NCBI GenBank assembly: GCA_017506865.1
Contig: JAFCMP010000512.1
Location: 682,001-746,000 of the forward strand
Source: Tribonema minus
Taxonomy: Eukaryota; Sar; Xanthophyceae; Tribonematales; Tribonemataceae
Length of the DNA stretch: 64,000 nt
Reading direction: 5' to 3'
The notes under the pieces were generated by a model. It made no database searches and was not told where the DNA came from. It worked only from the letters and a program-made list of their open reading frames with translations. Of the stretch, positions 24,701 to 36,500 are shown one piece after another; position 1 is the stretch's first letter, and each line of letters begins with the position of its first letter. The translations under genes were made by a program, and so were the position numbers.

Positions 24701-25746
24701 TCAGCTTTGTAAACGCAAGTTCGCGTGTGTGGTTGGCCTGCTGAGTGCATGTGCCTGGTTGGCTCACTGCTTTGGTTTACTTCAAGTATAAGTGGCCTGA
24801 GGAAGTGCAACTGGACAGGGCAGGCGAACTCAATGATGCTACAACAGTCAGCAACACACACCAGCCATCAACGCAGGCGCTAATCAAATACCCACTTTGA
24901 ACAACCGTCGCGCGGTGCCATGTATTGGTCCCCATTGCTAGCGCCTGCAAGCTCTGACACTGTTTTAATCACAGAAGGCGAATCTGGGTGCAGACCCTTC
25001 TGCGTACTTCAACAGATGCCCATACCCAGATTCAAGTAGTGGTCCCAATTGTGTGCACTTTCAAGAAATTAGACGCCTCTTTTACGCTGTATTCAAACTG
25101 TCGGTCGTAACCATTTTGCCCGCTTCAGCAAGCTTCGCCGTGACCATCTCGCCCTACTTAGCTTGGCAGGTGTGCCAGTGGCGGCGCTCTCAACGCAGAA
25201 ACAGTGCTGCTGCAAGGCGTCTCTGACTCGTGATCGCAGTACTGCAAGTGCCAAATGCGTTTAGTTGACCCCCCCCCGCGCCCCCCCCCCTTGCCAGTGG
25301 TGCTTTTTCCAATCCCTCTCAGCCTGAGGTTGGTCATCGGAATTACCACAGCAGAGCATTTCACCTGGCTCACTCACATGTCAACTGCATGACTTGTGAG
25401 GTGTAGTGACCCAACGAGGCTGCACGCATGCAGCATCCTCGCACAGCTGCGTGCCGTACTGGCCCACCGGGTCCTTCCGCATTGGCTGTGACTCATGACT
25501 CACCTGACTCATGACTCCTCTGACGCATGACTTGTCTGATTCGTGACTCCTTTGACTCATGACTCCTGACTGCAGTCCGCGCCAGCGTCGGTGAAGTTCC
25601 GCGGCTTCCACGGGCAGTACAGGGTGTACTGGGGTGAGGGCGGCAGATGCTCAACAACCATCAATGTGCCCGTTGGCGCCAGCGCCGTGACCATAGACGC
25701 AGAAGGGTGGAAGTGTGACAAGGGCGCACCTCCGCATGCCCCATAG
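9709..25746 (+). CDS. Secreted endo-1,4-beta-xylanase, CBM22-like + GH10
   Basis: Fourteen exons in perfect phase: 9709-9910, 12929-13209, 14622-14730, 15299-15416, 15965-16049, 16450-16581, 17725-17848, 19013-19143, 20228-20344, 20837-20932, 21906-21967, 23031-23131, 24598-24695 and 25576-25746. They total 1827 nt, or 608 aa. Residues 1-17 look like a signal peptide. A CBM22/CBM4_9-like module follows (NLLKNPGFESS, then HIVAYVWLP). The GH10 barrel starts at FPIGTAVNAASL. The acid/base glutamate is E334 in AANEML and the nucleophile is E468 in ISEFDI. RGHAVAGE and DGVIIWGFWKGEQWRKDAY are further GH10 landmarks. The C-terminal FRGFHGQYRV segment is typical of plant-type GH10 proteins. The enzyme should cleave xylan outside the cell or in the wall. 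At least five of its junctions carry ghost copies in the adjoining introns. Confidence 0.9.
10770..10905 (+). repeat. Dispersed repeat B, copy 1
   Basis: Shares GAAAAACGAATC, GAGCTCTAGGTG, GACAAGGGAT, CCACCAATGACCGTGGTCGC with 13370-13480. Shorter parts recur near 23785, 41594 and 51110. The internal short inverted repeats (CCACGGTCATTGG type) may form a small hairpin. The class is unknown. This copy is intronic in the xylanase gene. Confidence 0.7.
11423..12158. mobile_element. Inverted-repeat element (MITE-like DNA transposon)
   Basis: The perfect 26-bp terminal inverted repeats lie at 11423-11448 (starting GAGACCCGTACCCTAATTCC) and 12133-12158. They enclose about 736 bp with no transposase. 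The immediate flanks could be read as a TA target duplication if one terminal base is included on each side, but that base is mismatched between the arms. Inside are a second inverted pair (ACAAAAGTATGCAT near 11550, ATGCATACTTTT near 11670) and a palindromic telomere-like motif at 12089-12112. It sits in xylanase intron 1. Superfamily not assignable. Confidence 0.72.
13370..13480 (+). repeat. Dispersed repeat B, copy 2
   Basis: About 110 bp aligned to 10770-10905: CATGAAAAACGAATCACAAG, then AAAGCTCTAGGTGACAAGGG, then CCTTCCACCAATAATCGTGG. Intronic in the xylanase gene. Confidence 0.7.
15061..15235 (+). repeat. Two ghost 3' splice junctions of xylanase exon 4
   Basis: Boundaries at 15070 and 15184 precede the real one at 15299, so the spacing is 114 and 115 bp. 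All three read acag|GCAAAGGCGG(G)AAGGG. Exon similarity lasts about 45 bases and then passes into TGACTCATGAC-rich intron sequence that is also repeated. Confidence 0.92.
16240..16320 (+). repeat. Ghost 3' splice junction of xylanase exon 6
   Basis: gcacag|TTTCTTGACTTCCGCGATTC with boundary 16277 copies the real catcag|GTGCTGGACTTCTGCGATTC at 16450, 173 bp downstream. The shared segment continues through GCTGGGCTACAA. Confidence 0.9.
17270..17660 (+). repeat. Tandem repeat of about 227 bp in xylanase intron 6
   Basis: The unit containing GCGCTGCT.TACAGTTGC, then GAG.CATACAA.ACCGAGCA and the ACATCGCGT segment occurs twice, starting near 17275 and 17500. It lies just upstream of xylanase exon 7. 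Confidence 0.75.
17965..18110 (+). repeat. Two ghost 5' splice junctions of xylanase exon 7
   Basis: The real exon end is 17848 (TTCCCTGCGGAAAAGATG|gtgagc). Diverged copies lie at about 17971-18006 (GGGAAAATTG|gcgagt) and 18050-18108, which starts CTGCTCAACTCGCGCTTGTA. The second copy retains about 50 exon bases but its splice donor has changed. Confidence 0.85.
18851..18930 (+). repeat. Ghost 3' splice junction of xylanase exon 8
   Basis: ACTTACTTCAACTTCTGT, GACGTGCCACT and CGTGCATGTGTGACTTTCC are shared with 18970-19032, about 115 bp downstream. The copy lacks the real splice-site AG (19011-19012). Confidence 0.8.
19258..19350 (+). repeat. Ghost 5' splice junction of xylanase exon 8
   Basis: Copies the last 70 or so bases of exon 19013-19143 plus the donor: GCGCCTGGATGCAGCAGTA, then AAACGAG|gtacgt. 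The offset is about 200 bp downstream. An additional short copy (AACGAG|gttcgc) lies near 19182. Confidence 0.9.
20020..20160 (+). repeat. Ghost 3' splice junction of xylanase exon 9
   Basis: Boundary 20116 (gacag|TACTGCGCGTCTC) precedes the real boundary 20228 (gacag|TACTGCGTCTCC) by 112 bp. The intron part (GCTCTGCTGGTCA, GCCTTGCCTTGACAG) is repeated as well. Confidence 0.9.
21440..21845 (+). repeat. Minisatellite in xylanase intron 10
   Basis: About 18 degenerate units of roughly 21-22 bp with core GTTGAGCATCACCACCGTC. They lie between exons 20837-20932 and 21906-21967. Confidence 0.88.
24415..24600 (+). repeat. CTCAATGACT-type minisatellite
   Basis: Degenerate decamer-like repeats (TCAATGACTC, CTCATTC, AACGACTC) run right up to the acceptor of xylanase exon 13. 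A related GACTCATGACTC run precedes exon 14 (25485-25570), and another lies at 15000-15260. Confidence 0.7.
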
Positions 25747-27577
25747 CAGCAGTTTCGGGCGCGAGCACAAGTGCGCTAAGTGGGGCTAGGGTAAGGGTCC
25801 CCCAAGCCCTTCCTGAGACGGCGCTCGCGTTTGATGGCCACCGGTGATCATCTGATGCCCGCTTCTGTTCTGAGGCTGTGTGCTGCTTGCGGCTTGACAC
25901 AATGGTGAGCACTGCTCACCTCGCTGCCGAAAGCAGCAGCTGCTCAGCGTCCGCCGCTGCTCATTATGTCTCAGTGCTCAGCAAGTGCGCTTGCGCCCGT
26001 TCTCGGCGCACGCCATGTGGGGCGTGCTCTTCGCTCCGGTGCGACAGTGTCACATCTGTTTGAGCGCTGGATGAGAGCAATTTTGTTTGAAGGTAGCGAG
26101 TGCATCACACGACGACAACCATGTAGCGTGCCTGTTTCACAAGGTTGGAAGAGAGGACACCCCTCACCATCAGCACCAATGAGCTGGCGGAACCTGCTAC
26201 TGGTACTACCATAGTGTCGCTGCGCATAAGCGCGCAGCTTGTCTCACCCCCTGCCGACCTAGCTGCGCTGCGAACGGTACTGCAAGTGAAATGGGCGCTT
26301 GCGGCCGCATTGCGCGCACTGCTTGCGCTACCTTGGTAGCGCACAACTATTGCTTCATGCTTCATGTATCCGTAAATTTGTACCTGTTTGGCTCAGTGAT
26401 TGATGACAGTTACGGAGCCGGAACAACAGGTTTCGCAGTAGCAAATGTCGGCGCTGATCTGGGCATTTTGTGCCACGTTCAATGAAACGCGAACGCATCC
26501 TCGTGTCACTGACGCGCACTGTTCTCTTGCCGTGCTGATCGTTTTCTGTTGTGCATTTGCGTCGTCGGCTTAACGCACGCGTGCAGCCTGTTGTTGCAGT
26601 GCACGCATGCGCTCTGTGCACGTCTCCCGCCTGCACGACAGAATACACGAGCACCAGTCAAGGCACATTCCTCCTGGCAAGTCTTGGCGCTCATGAGAGA
26701 ATGGAGGAGGCATTGCGCGGAAGCGTTGCAGTCGGTGGCCGTGACGTAAATTGCGCCATCTCAGATGACGCCGAGATTCACAGGTGCAATGCCATGCCAG
26801 CTGTACCCGACTCAGCTTCTGGACCAGAGCGCACGGCAATTGTTAACTGCAGCGATGTGCTTGCACCAGGTCAAGCAGCAGCACGCGAGATTCAATGTAC
26901 GACAAACACTTCAAGTTGTCGACCGCCTGTGGCTACCACGTGTCCCTCATGTGGCAAATGGCAGCAGCCTCAGCACTGGAACAGCCACAGCAGTGAGCAA
27001 TCAAAGCTTGAGTCGAAGGCAAGTGCTGCGGCATTCGCACGCTGTCGACGCCCACCTCTGCTGGAACAGCGCAACCCGTGAGCAGCATGCCAAGAAAGTC
27101 CAGCCAGCACAGCATAGTATATTGTCCGAACATCATGACCGCGGCGAACTGTACATGAAAACACATCTGTGCTTGAGGGATGCTGCCCTTGAGGTGCATG
27201 CATGATAAGCAATGTGGTGCTAGCCCATGAACTTCACCATGTGCACATGGAATGCATGCCCCTTGAAGGTGATCGTGCGGGCAACAGCTCATATTGCACC
27301 GTTTGCATCTGGTCAGGTTGGACGGCCTATAGATCTAGACCCGCAGCAGTTCCTCTTGACTCGTTGACTCGCCTACGTAGATGGGAGAATAAACAATTTC
27401 TTTGGGGGGGGGGGGGGCGGGCCGTCTATAGATAGACACGCCATCGCCGCCTTGCCGCACGCTGAGAAATTTCAGCTGCGGGAGAGATAGAGGTATCATC
27501 CCTGTGAGAGCAGAAGCACTGTCGCGTCCAATCACCCTGAGCACGAGTCATCCGCGACACACCTTCTGGATCAAGAC
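25747..27577. other. Intergenic region between xylanase and lipase
   Basis: No supported gene. The longest frame, 26551-27081 (+), has no family resemblance and Cys/Ala-rich composition. A poly-G run lies near 27405. The lipase promoter should lie in the right part, but I recognise no element. Confidence 0.45.
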
Positions 27578-30500
27578 ATGGCTTCGAGGGTGCAATTCGG
27601 TAAGCTGTAGTTCATGTTCGGCCTGATGTGATGTCGCTGACTACAGCTGGAATCGCTTGACTGCTGACCTGCAGTGTTGGTTGAGCTATACAAACTTAGT
27701 CCACCATGTGCGTGAAGTCAGTATCGCCAGATCGCCGCCCCAGACAGATGGACTGCTGAGAGCTCGCTCCGCGACGGCGTTAAACTTTGCTATCTGGCAA
27801 TTGACATCCTTTGCTTGCTCGTCTGGTGCCTTCCGCAGCCGCGCCCTCTCACGGAGCAGCTGCGTCCTTCCGGCAGCTCGTGCACCCCGGTGCAGTGGAT
27901 ACGGGCTCGGTGAACAAGAGCTTGCTGGCGGAGGATGGCGGGCGGCTGCTGCTCCGCGCGGCGCACACGCTGCCAAAAACGACGCTGGACTCGGATCTCA
28001 AGGATGTCGCTACTGGTGACTTTGGCCCTCCCCCTGTCACGGGGGTCGACGCTATCAATCTCACCTCGGTAAGCCGCGAGGGGCTAATAGTTTACTTGCA
28101 AACACTCACTTTTCAGAAGTTGCCACTATGGTTCACTCAGTCTTAATGACATGTTCATATACTACGTATACTATAGTCTAAAATCGGCGCAGCGGCTGTG
28201 ACAGACTGAGTCCCGACAGCGCGCTCTCGCTGACAGGTGCTGCCATGATCAGTTGTAGATTAAATCGTCTGATACACGGAGTAGTCTTTTGATCACCTGT
28301 CACACCGCGGCGCACCGTGACGCTGAAACTGAATCATCTGATGCTGTACCACGGTGAACCGTCACGGTGACTGACCATGCGCACATTGCGATGAACATGC
28401 AGCTGCTGCTGTACTCCAAGCAACATATGCCGTGCGCTAAAGTGCTCGGCAGTTACAGACAACACCAGTGACTTACACTACTACTACTGTGACAGTCACT
28501 GTCACACTGTGGCACATGACATTTAATCGGATTGTTAAACTGACTCGGAGTAAACTTGCCAGATGACTTCAAGAACATTGCCAGACTTTGTTGCAGCGCG
28601 GTGGCTGCGAGCGCAGGGCAATGGCACGGCCAAGTTGAACACCGCATCTCGCCGGCATCATATGTCATGACAGCATCGTTGTTTGATACTAGTACTACTA
28701 GTAGGCTGCTGGCTGGTCCAGGAGTGCCACAGTGCAAAAGGTCCACTCAGTCTGGCACAAACCTTAAGTTCACTCAGCAAGACTCAGTGCACAAGACAGC
28801 AATTATTCTGGCAGCACAATGTTCCGTAATACTGTTGGCAAGGTGCAATCCCTTATGCGTAAAATCACCCACTATCTGATAAGATTACATAGCAGTAGTG
28901 TTATTGTCATGAATAAGTTGAAGCTTTTACTACTAGTGTAGCTTTCGGTTGGTTCACGTCTGACTCAGCGCATTCATGCGATTTCTGAGTTGCACGTCAA
29001 GTTGCACGCAATGAGCATTGCACCTGCAAGTACTACTAATAGTACTTGATGCTTTTTTGATGCTTTTTTTTTTGTCATTGCGACACTTTCAGACTGTCGT
29101 ACGACATGTAGATTCCGTACAGCTAGATGCCAACTTGAATCATCTGGGCTTTTTCGCGCCCTGAGCGAGAATTAAAAAAAAGTACTTGACACATCATGCT
29201 GGCCCCTGGGTGGCCACCGTTTATCGCTAGGCTTCTACTAGTTGTCACAGTGACTGCGGTAGCAGCTTCAACACTAACGCTGGACACAAGCGCTTTGCCT
29301 CATATCACGTACTACGCATTGCAAAGTTACGTCGTCCCTGTTCGACCTTCACAAAGTTGCACTGCTGCAATTCAAGTGTGGCTGCTGCACTGTGCCATTG
29401 GAGAGACTTTGGCATGCCCGTCACTTCAACTTGCCAGTAGCGCCAAATGCGGTCGCGACTCGGCAATGCTGCTAGCATATCATGGTGCATCGCCTGCAAC
29501 TGCGTGGCACGGCACACAGTTGCCAGCCTCTCGAACTGCAACTTGAACTCCTGCAAACGCCGCGTGCGCACCGCAGGTGCTGGACACCTCGATCCTGGAC
29601 AACTTCAACTTTAAGTTGCTGGCCTCTCAAACTGCAACTTGAACTCCTGCGAACATTTGCTTTTTTCAGGTGCTGGACGCCTCGATTCTGGACAAGTACT
29701 TTGCGCTGTCGGGAGGGTGGCTGCCGCCGCGCACATTTGGCTTTGAGCCTGGCAAGCCCCAGGCAAGTCAAAGCATTGTGTTACTGCCAGTGGGTGGCAC
29801 GCACTGAGAAGTAATGGCGCCCACACGCTTGAAGTTGGTGTTGAACTTATCATTCTAGTTGCTTTAAAACGTCGCTGTCGGACGGCGCAATGAGCGCCGA
29901 CAATGATTCTTAGCTTGTTCGATTTTTGGAGAAGTTGTGGACTTTCCATTGAAACAGTCACAGTGACTATTTTTGACCGTGCAACAACTTTGAATGGAGT
30001 CACTGTGTTGATAATTGGTGTCGCCGTTAGCTTACTCATGGGTTTCGCCGTTAGCTTACTCACGCAGTGTCCTAACCCTAACCCTAAGACCAGCCAGTGT
30101 CTACTAGTAGGTGCTGGACGCACTGCCAGTAGTGTGCCCTCTGGCCTTTTGCCTTTACATCTATGATATAGCTTGCAGGTTGGGAGGGTTGACAACTTGG
30201 AGGCAGTGTTTCATTCTGGACACGCCTCTCAGCACACTCTTCAACAATTGCCTGGCCAAACCTAGGAGACATTTTGAGAGACATCATATACCCTGCCAAG
30301 GGGGTCAGCTCTTGCATTTTAGCTGCACCACAGACCACGTAAATGCATGGTGGTTTTTGTTTGAACTCCCATTGAGAATAACCCACACACCTGGACAACA
30401 ACTACACCTGTGGGGACATTCAAGGTACTAGAAGTTGCAACCGTACAACGAGGTTTGGCCGCGGCTGTCTGAGCCGTACACACTTCAACTTGTCATTGCA

Positions 30501-33500
30501 CCAGGCAGTGCTTTACCACACCCTCAACCCCCTTGCACTTTGTGTAAGGTGACCGCGCTCTGCTCACTTGAGCCTTTGACTTCACGTTCACCTCCTGACG
30601 TGTGAGGCGACCCTGAATATAGCCAAGTAGCCCATCAACAACGCCTGGACGCACGTGTCTTCGCTGGCCTGCACGTATGTATGTATGCAGGGTCAAATGT
30701 CCATGACCAATGCCTTCGCGCTGGGCAAGCTGGCGCAGCTGGTCTACTGGGACAAGCGCTACATCACGCAGTGGGCGAGCCAGTGGGGGTTCGCCGATGA
30801 TGAGGATCACCTCGCCTTTGTCAGGTGCGCACAAAGTGCCCATGATGTAAAAATGTACCTGAAAGCACAACCGTAAACCTGTGACTGCCGCCTGATGATA
30901 GTCCGCGGCACTGATGTGATCCTGAGTCGAGAGCTGTTGCCTGCGCTGACTGATTCTGTTCGTATGTGGTGCATGTGTGCTAAAATACGAGCGCTCACGC
31001 GCTCTCCTTCACTATAATACGCTACTATCCTTCACTATAATACGCTACAAGCTTATGCAGCGTTGCTGCACCACACCTGATGGCAACCATTTGATTGAGC
31101 GATGATGACCGCCATATCTCGAAAGGCCTTTGAGCTGCGAGCTTGTGGCACCTACATACCTCTCAAGTACAATACTCTGAAGTACAAACTACATATACCT
31201 GCGCAGGAATGACGAGAGGTAAACGATAGCTTACCCGGTTTGTAAGCCTGTTGCTGGTCATAACAGCTGCTCACTTCTACAATTACAAAGTACATATTGC
31301 GACTGCATGAACAGTATGAACTCTGTGTGGTGCCCAAATTAAGTAGCAGCTAGTCATACATTCACATTCACAAACGGCCTCTACGAAGGACCCGCTCATT
31401 CACTCACGCAAACGCGATTGCCGCACATGCGTGTTCACTCATGCATTGCACTGTGCATGACGATGTCATCATCCTGACTCCATGGAGCCATTCATCCTGC
31501 AACGCTTGCCCGTGATGCGTTGTCGTTTGTTGCTCGCTGCTGCAGCATGGGCGATGTCAATAAGTTGAAGTAGCAGTCACTCATGATGCATCATCAGGTT
31601 TCAAACGAGACCACCTGACTCGCTGTTGCGCAAACGCCACTGCCGCGCACGCGCATCGCTTATGGCATTCCTTTGTATTATAATAATGAACATTTCTTTG
31701 TCATCTGTTGACCGCTGCTGGCTTGTATTATCTGTGTTGCTCGCTGCTGCAGCATGGGCGATGAGACCAACAGCGGCGGCACGCAGTGCCTCATGCTGCG
31801 CGACAAGAACGTCATCATCATCGTGTTCCGCGGCACGCGCCCAGTCTACATGCAGGCACGTGAACCAAGCACAAACTTGAGGTTGACCTGACGCAAGTGC
31901 AAGTACAATCTTGAGGTTGATCAGGTGCCCTGATTGTGTGCAAGCAAGCACGCATGCTCTCGAAGTGCATCATTGAAGTATGCTGGCATGTGACGTGCCA
32001 GAAGCATTGTGTGACGCGGCGCGTAATTTGAGGGGCTACAAGACTGCCTTTTTGAGGTTTTATAATGGGCCATCATTGAAACCAGCCCCTTGCTGAAGTC
32101 TACATGTTTTGCCTTTACCTGTTGCGCCTGACAGAGCTTAAGCCATGCCTCCTGCTGTGTTGCACAGGCACTGCGTCACCTGAGGCTTGTTGAACTCCCA
32201 GAATGTACACGTGCTAATTTGCTGCCGCAGTCTTTGTGTCCACCTTTTGCGCAAACACAGCTCCCTATTGCCCACTCTGATCGCAGCTGTCAATGCTAAT
32301 TCCAATCTCACTGCCTCGCTGCAAACGACAAGGTTTGCTGAACTTCAACTTCAACCACGCTGTTTGCGTTACGCTCAACACCTGCCTGCAGGACTGGCTG
32401 GCTGACCTGGAAAAGGGCGCTGATCTGGTGCCTGTGGACTTTGGTGAGTCACTGCCCAATTAGTTCAACATGATCTTCAGGAGCACTTTCAAAGGGCCCA
32501 TAGACTTCAGTGAGTCCCAGTCCATTCAATGTGAAATTCAAGAGTATCTTCAGGATGGTGCAGTGCGCGCCACAACCCAGTGTTCATGCGATAGTGCACA
32601 GCTCTGGTAAATGCATTCACGCCGCAAAGCTGGCCTTCAATTACTAGGTCCATCATGATAGACAATGCACAATCAAAGTGTTGCGCGGCGATTACCCTGC
32701 GTACTTGTCCCTATTGCCGTGATTCGCCCCGGTAAATGCATTGATGCAATGCAGGTGGCATTCAACCAAATTAGGATTATCATGATAAACAATGCACAAT
32801 CATAGTGTTGCGTGAGTATCACTCTGCACACTTGCCCCCTATTGCCGTGATTTGTGTGCGCAGGGGGCACCACGGTCAACATTCACATCGGCTTCAACAA
32901 GCTGCTGGGGAAGGTGATGGGTGCGGTGGCCGCTAAACTCAAGGAATGGAAGCGCAGCAATGGGACCAATGAGCCGGAGGTGCGCGTCTCACCAGCTTTC
33001 AGCTTCAAGTATGAGTTTAACTGTCAAGTCGATGTTTGTTGTTGAAATTGGCATTCACTTGCGTCCCAGCGCTGGGCTTGCTGTAGCGCCGTTCGACACG
33101 GTGCTGACTTTGGTGCGACACCGCCAGCCGGGTTGGCACAGCTGCATGCCTCGATGACCTTTCCAACATGAGATACAACAGTATGCTCCACTCTATGTCC
33201 ACGCGTAGCAACCTTGCATTTGAAGCCAACGATTAGCGGTACCCGCATCTCATCCCTACGCTGCCGGCATGCAATATCAATATATATATATATGCCGTAT
33301 CACTCAGGCCCTGCTGTGCTGACACCGCTGCTGCTTCCCCCTGTCACAGCTGTACGCGACTGGCCACTCCATGCGCGGCATGCAAACTGTCCTGCCTCAT
33401 CACTCAGGAACTGTCTTGCCTCTGAGTCAGGATTTAATCAGCTGATCGCTGCTGCTTCCTCCATCACCGCTGCGCGTGGTTTGCTGATTCCCTCATCACA

Positions 33501-36500
33501 ATCACAGCTGTACGTGCCCGACCACTCCATGCGCGGCATGAAAATGTCCTGCCTCATCGCTCACGACATGTCTTGCCTCCGAGTCATCGCTCAGGACTTT
33601 CAAATCAGCTGATCGCTGCTGCTTCCCCTCATCACAGCTGTACGTGACCGGGCACTCCCTGGGAGCAGCATGACATGTCTTGCCTCAGCACTCAGCAAAT
33701 GTCTTGCCTCATCGCCCAGCAAATGCCCTGCCTCACTGCTCAGCAAATATCTTGTTCCTGGCTCATTGATCAGCAAATATCTTGTCTCATCACTCGCGAT
33801 TTAATTCGCTGATCGCTGCTGCTGTACAGCTGTACGTGACTGGGCACTCCCTGGGGGCAGCGCTCGCCACCCTCTGCGCGGCGCGCCTGACGCTGGACCC
33901 GGAGTACAACGACATCCTGCCTGTGTACTCGGTGTACACCTACGGGTGCCCGCGCGTCGGCGACAAGGTCAGCCCAGCCCCACTCCATTAGTTCAAACCC
34001 TAGCCCCACTCACAGAGCCAGACCTGTCATACATGGTGTTGAAGTGGGCAATGGGAGAGTCACAGTAGCAATGAATGCAGCACTGCTCAACATATACACT
34101 CAACCACTCATTACACCGAGCCAGTGCGTTCCGTGTATCATAACAGCTGCGCCCGTGTGGGCAATGGCATGTACCACGAGTTGGCAGGTAGGTTAGGTAC
34201 CTATACTGCTTTGTGCTCATGCAGCATGCGCAACGTTAAGCCTCACCGCATGACTCATGAGGTACGGTGGACACTTGGACCCTGCCGCACACTTGCAGAG
34301 ACATCATTGCCCGTTCCATTTGATTTAGTTACAACCAGCTCACACTCAACTCGCTCGTGCGCGTGGTGTGGCTATCAGTACCGCTTGCTACCCTGCTTCT
34401 TTGACTATATGAATGTCAGTGAAGGACCGTTGTACAGGAGCCATCATCCAAATGTCAGTTGTGAACATTGAAGTTCTACGCTTCACAACTTCAAACCATG
34501 CCCTCACTGGGCCCCTCTCCCTGTGCTGCACCTCTGTGAGACGCAGTAAAAGCCCAGTGCTCTTCAGCCAGACATCGACTATGCCATCAAACTTCAAAGT
34601 GGACTTCAATCCAGTGCTATTTTGCCAGACATCAACTGTGCTAGTGAACTTCAAGGTGGGCTTCAACCATGCGACGCCCCCCCCCCCCCCCCCCTTCCCC
34701 CTCTTCCCCTTCGTGCTCTGCTGCAGCTGTGGAAGGAGCTGTACGACAGCCACCTGGTCCTAAACAGGACTACGTACCGCTTTGTGAACAACAACGACAT
34801 AGTGCCACGCGTGCCTCTCGACATGCCAGATGGAATCCTGGGCATGTATCGCGTCGTTGTGCCGGCACTGGAGCCCCTGGGCAACTTGCCGTTCATGCGC
34901 GACATTGGCAACTTCATCAAGGTATGTTGGCATCCATTAGATCGCTGATGTATACTTCGGTGGCGACTTACATGAGCGATTTTGGCAAGTTCATCAAGGC
35001 ATGTTGTTGTTCAAGAGGGTGCTGACAAGTACACATGTGCGATGTCATGCGCAACAGCGGCGCCTTCATCAAGGCATGTTGGTACCTATTCAAGAGGGCG
35101 CTCAAATGATGCTCACATGCATACATGCATGCGGCATTGCCGGTCACGTGCAGCATTCATCAGGGTATGTTGATATTTGAGACGACGCTCAGAACTACAT
35201 GTATGCGGTATTGCTAGCCATGGGTGACATTGGCAACCGTCATCAAGGCATGTTGTTGTTCAAGAGAGTGCTGATGAGTACACGCATATATATGCAAGTA
35301 AGCATGCAGCGATGTTTTGAGGTAGATATGCTTTGCATGTCGAAGTGGCGCGGGTACTCCAACGAAGGCAATGGTGATATTCAATAGGCTCGCCAGTGAC
35401 AGCAGCGCTTTGCAGTGCGGTCGGTGATTGCGCCGTGTATGCGCGCACCTGCAACTTTCCTCGCTTTGGGGTATGCAAGTGTGCGCCTATGCGTTTCACT
35501 TGTGAACCATCATGGCAGTACACCGCCTGACCCCAACCCTAACCCTACACTGCAGCAGCTGCGCCACACTCGCGACGCAGCTCCCACACCTACATTGATC
35601 AGCACCACACGCGATTTTGCACCGTTGCGCTGCCGCTGCCGCCCCACGCTGGTCTCAGCTTGCGTCGCTGCCACGCAAGAAGCACTTGTGCCAAACTGAG
35701 CCACAATGCTCAGCTGTACCCTACAAAACCAATGCACAAGCGTCTCCCAAACAGTTTAATCACATTCATTGTCACCGTGATAATCCCTGCCAGTCACGAC
35801 ACCGGGGCGAATGCCCAAGCGGCTCTCAAACATTCAATTCATTGCCACCATGATGATCCCAGCCAATAACGACTCCGGCGTGCTCAAACTCGGGTTTCAC
35901 CGCTTGTGACCGCAGAAAATTCCCGTTCCGAGCTGGGCCGCAGACTGGATGCCCGTCAACGCGGACGCACTTACCTACGAACACGTTGGGGTGCAGTACT
36001 ACATTGACCGCCACGGCCACGTGCTCGATGACATTGATGCGCTGCCGGTGAGTCACTTGAGCGAGCACAATTAGGGTTAGGGTTAGCAAATCGTGAAGGG
36101 ACAGGGTCGCAGCATCTGAGTTGGGGCCTGTCGCCGAGCAATGTCAGTACTAACTTCGACGTACTGTACACTGACCGCCACGGCCACGTGCTTGATGAGA
36201 TTCATGCGCTGCCGGTGAGCCACCTGTGACCATGCAGGGCAGGGGTATGAACCAGTTCAAGACCAGGCGTTCAAGCTTGCGTGAGCAACATCCATGCAGT
36301 ACTGAAAGTTTGTATTTGAAGTACTTAGTAGACTTGCTCCAAGAAGTAGTGCTACATTGACCGCCACGGCCACGTGCTCGATGATATTGACGCGCTGCCG
36401 GTGAGCCAACTGCGGTTAGGGTTAGCAGCATATGTAGGACTAGGGTTGCGGGTGGTCGCCGCGTGATGTTGAAACTCACTACTTCAAGAAGTATAACCCT

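Noticed and set aside
26551-27081. 176-aa + strand ORF upstream of the lipase
   Set aside because: It shows no motif, no family resemblance and no phase link to the lipase first exon.
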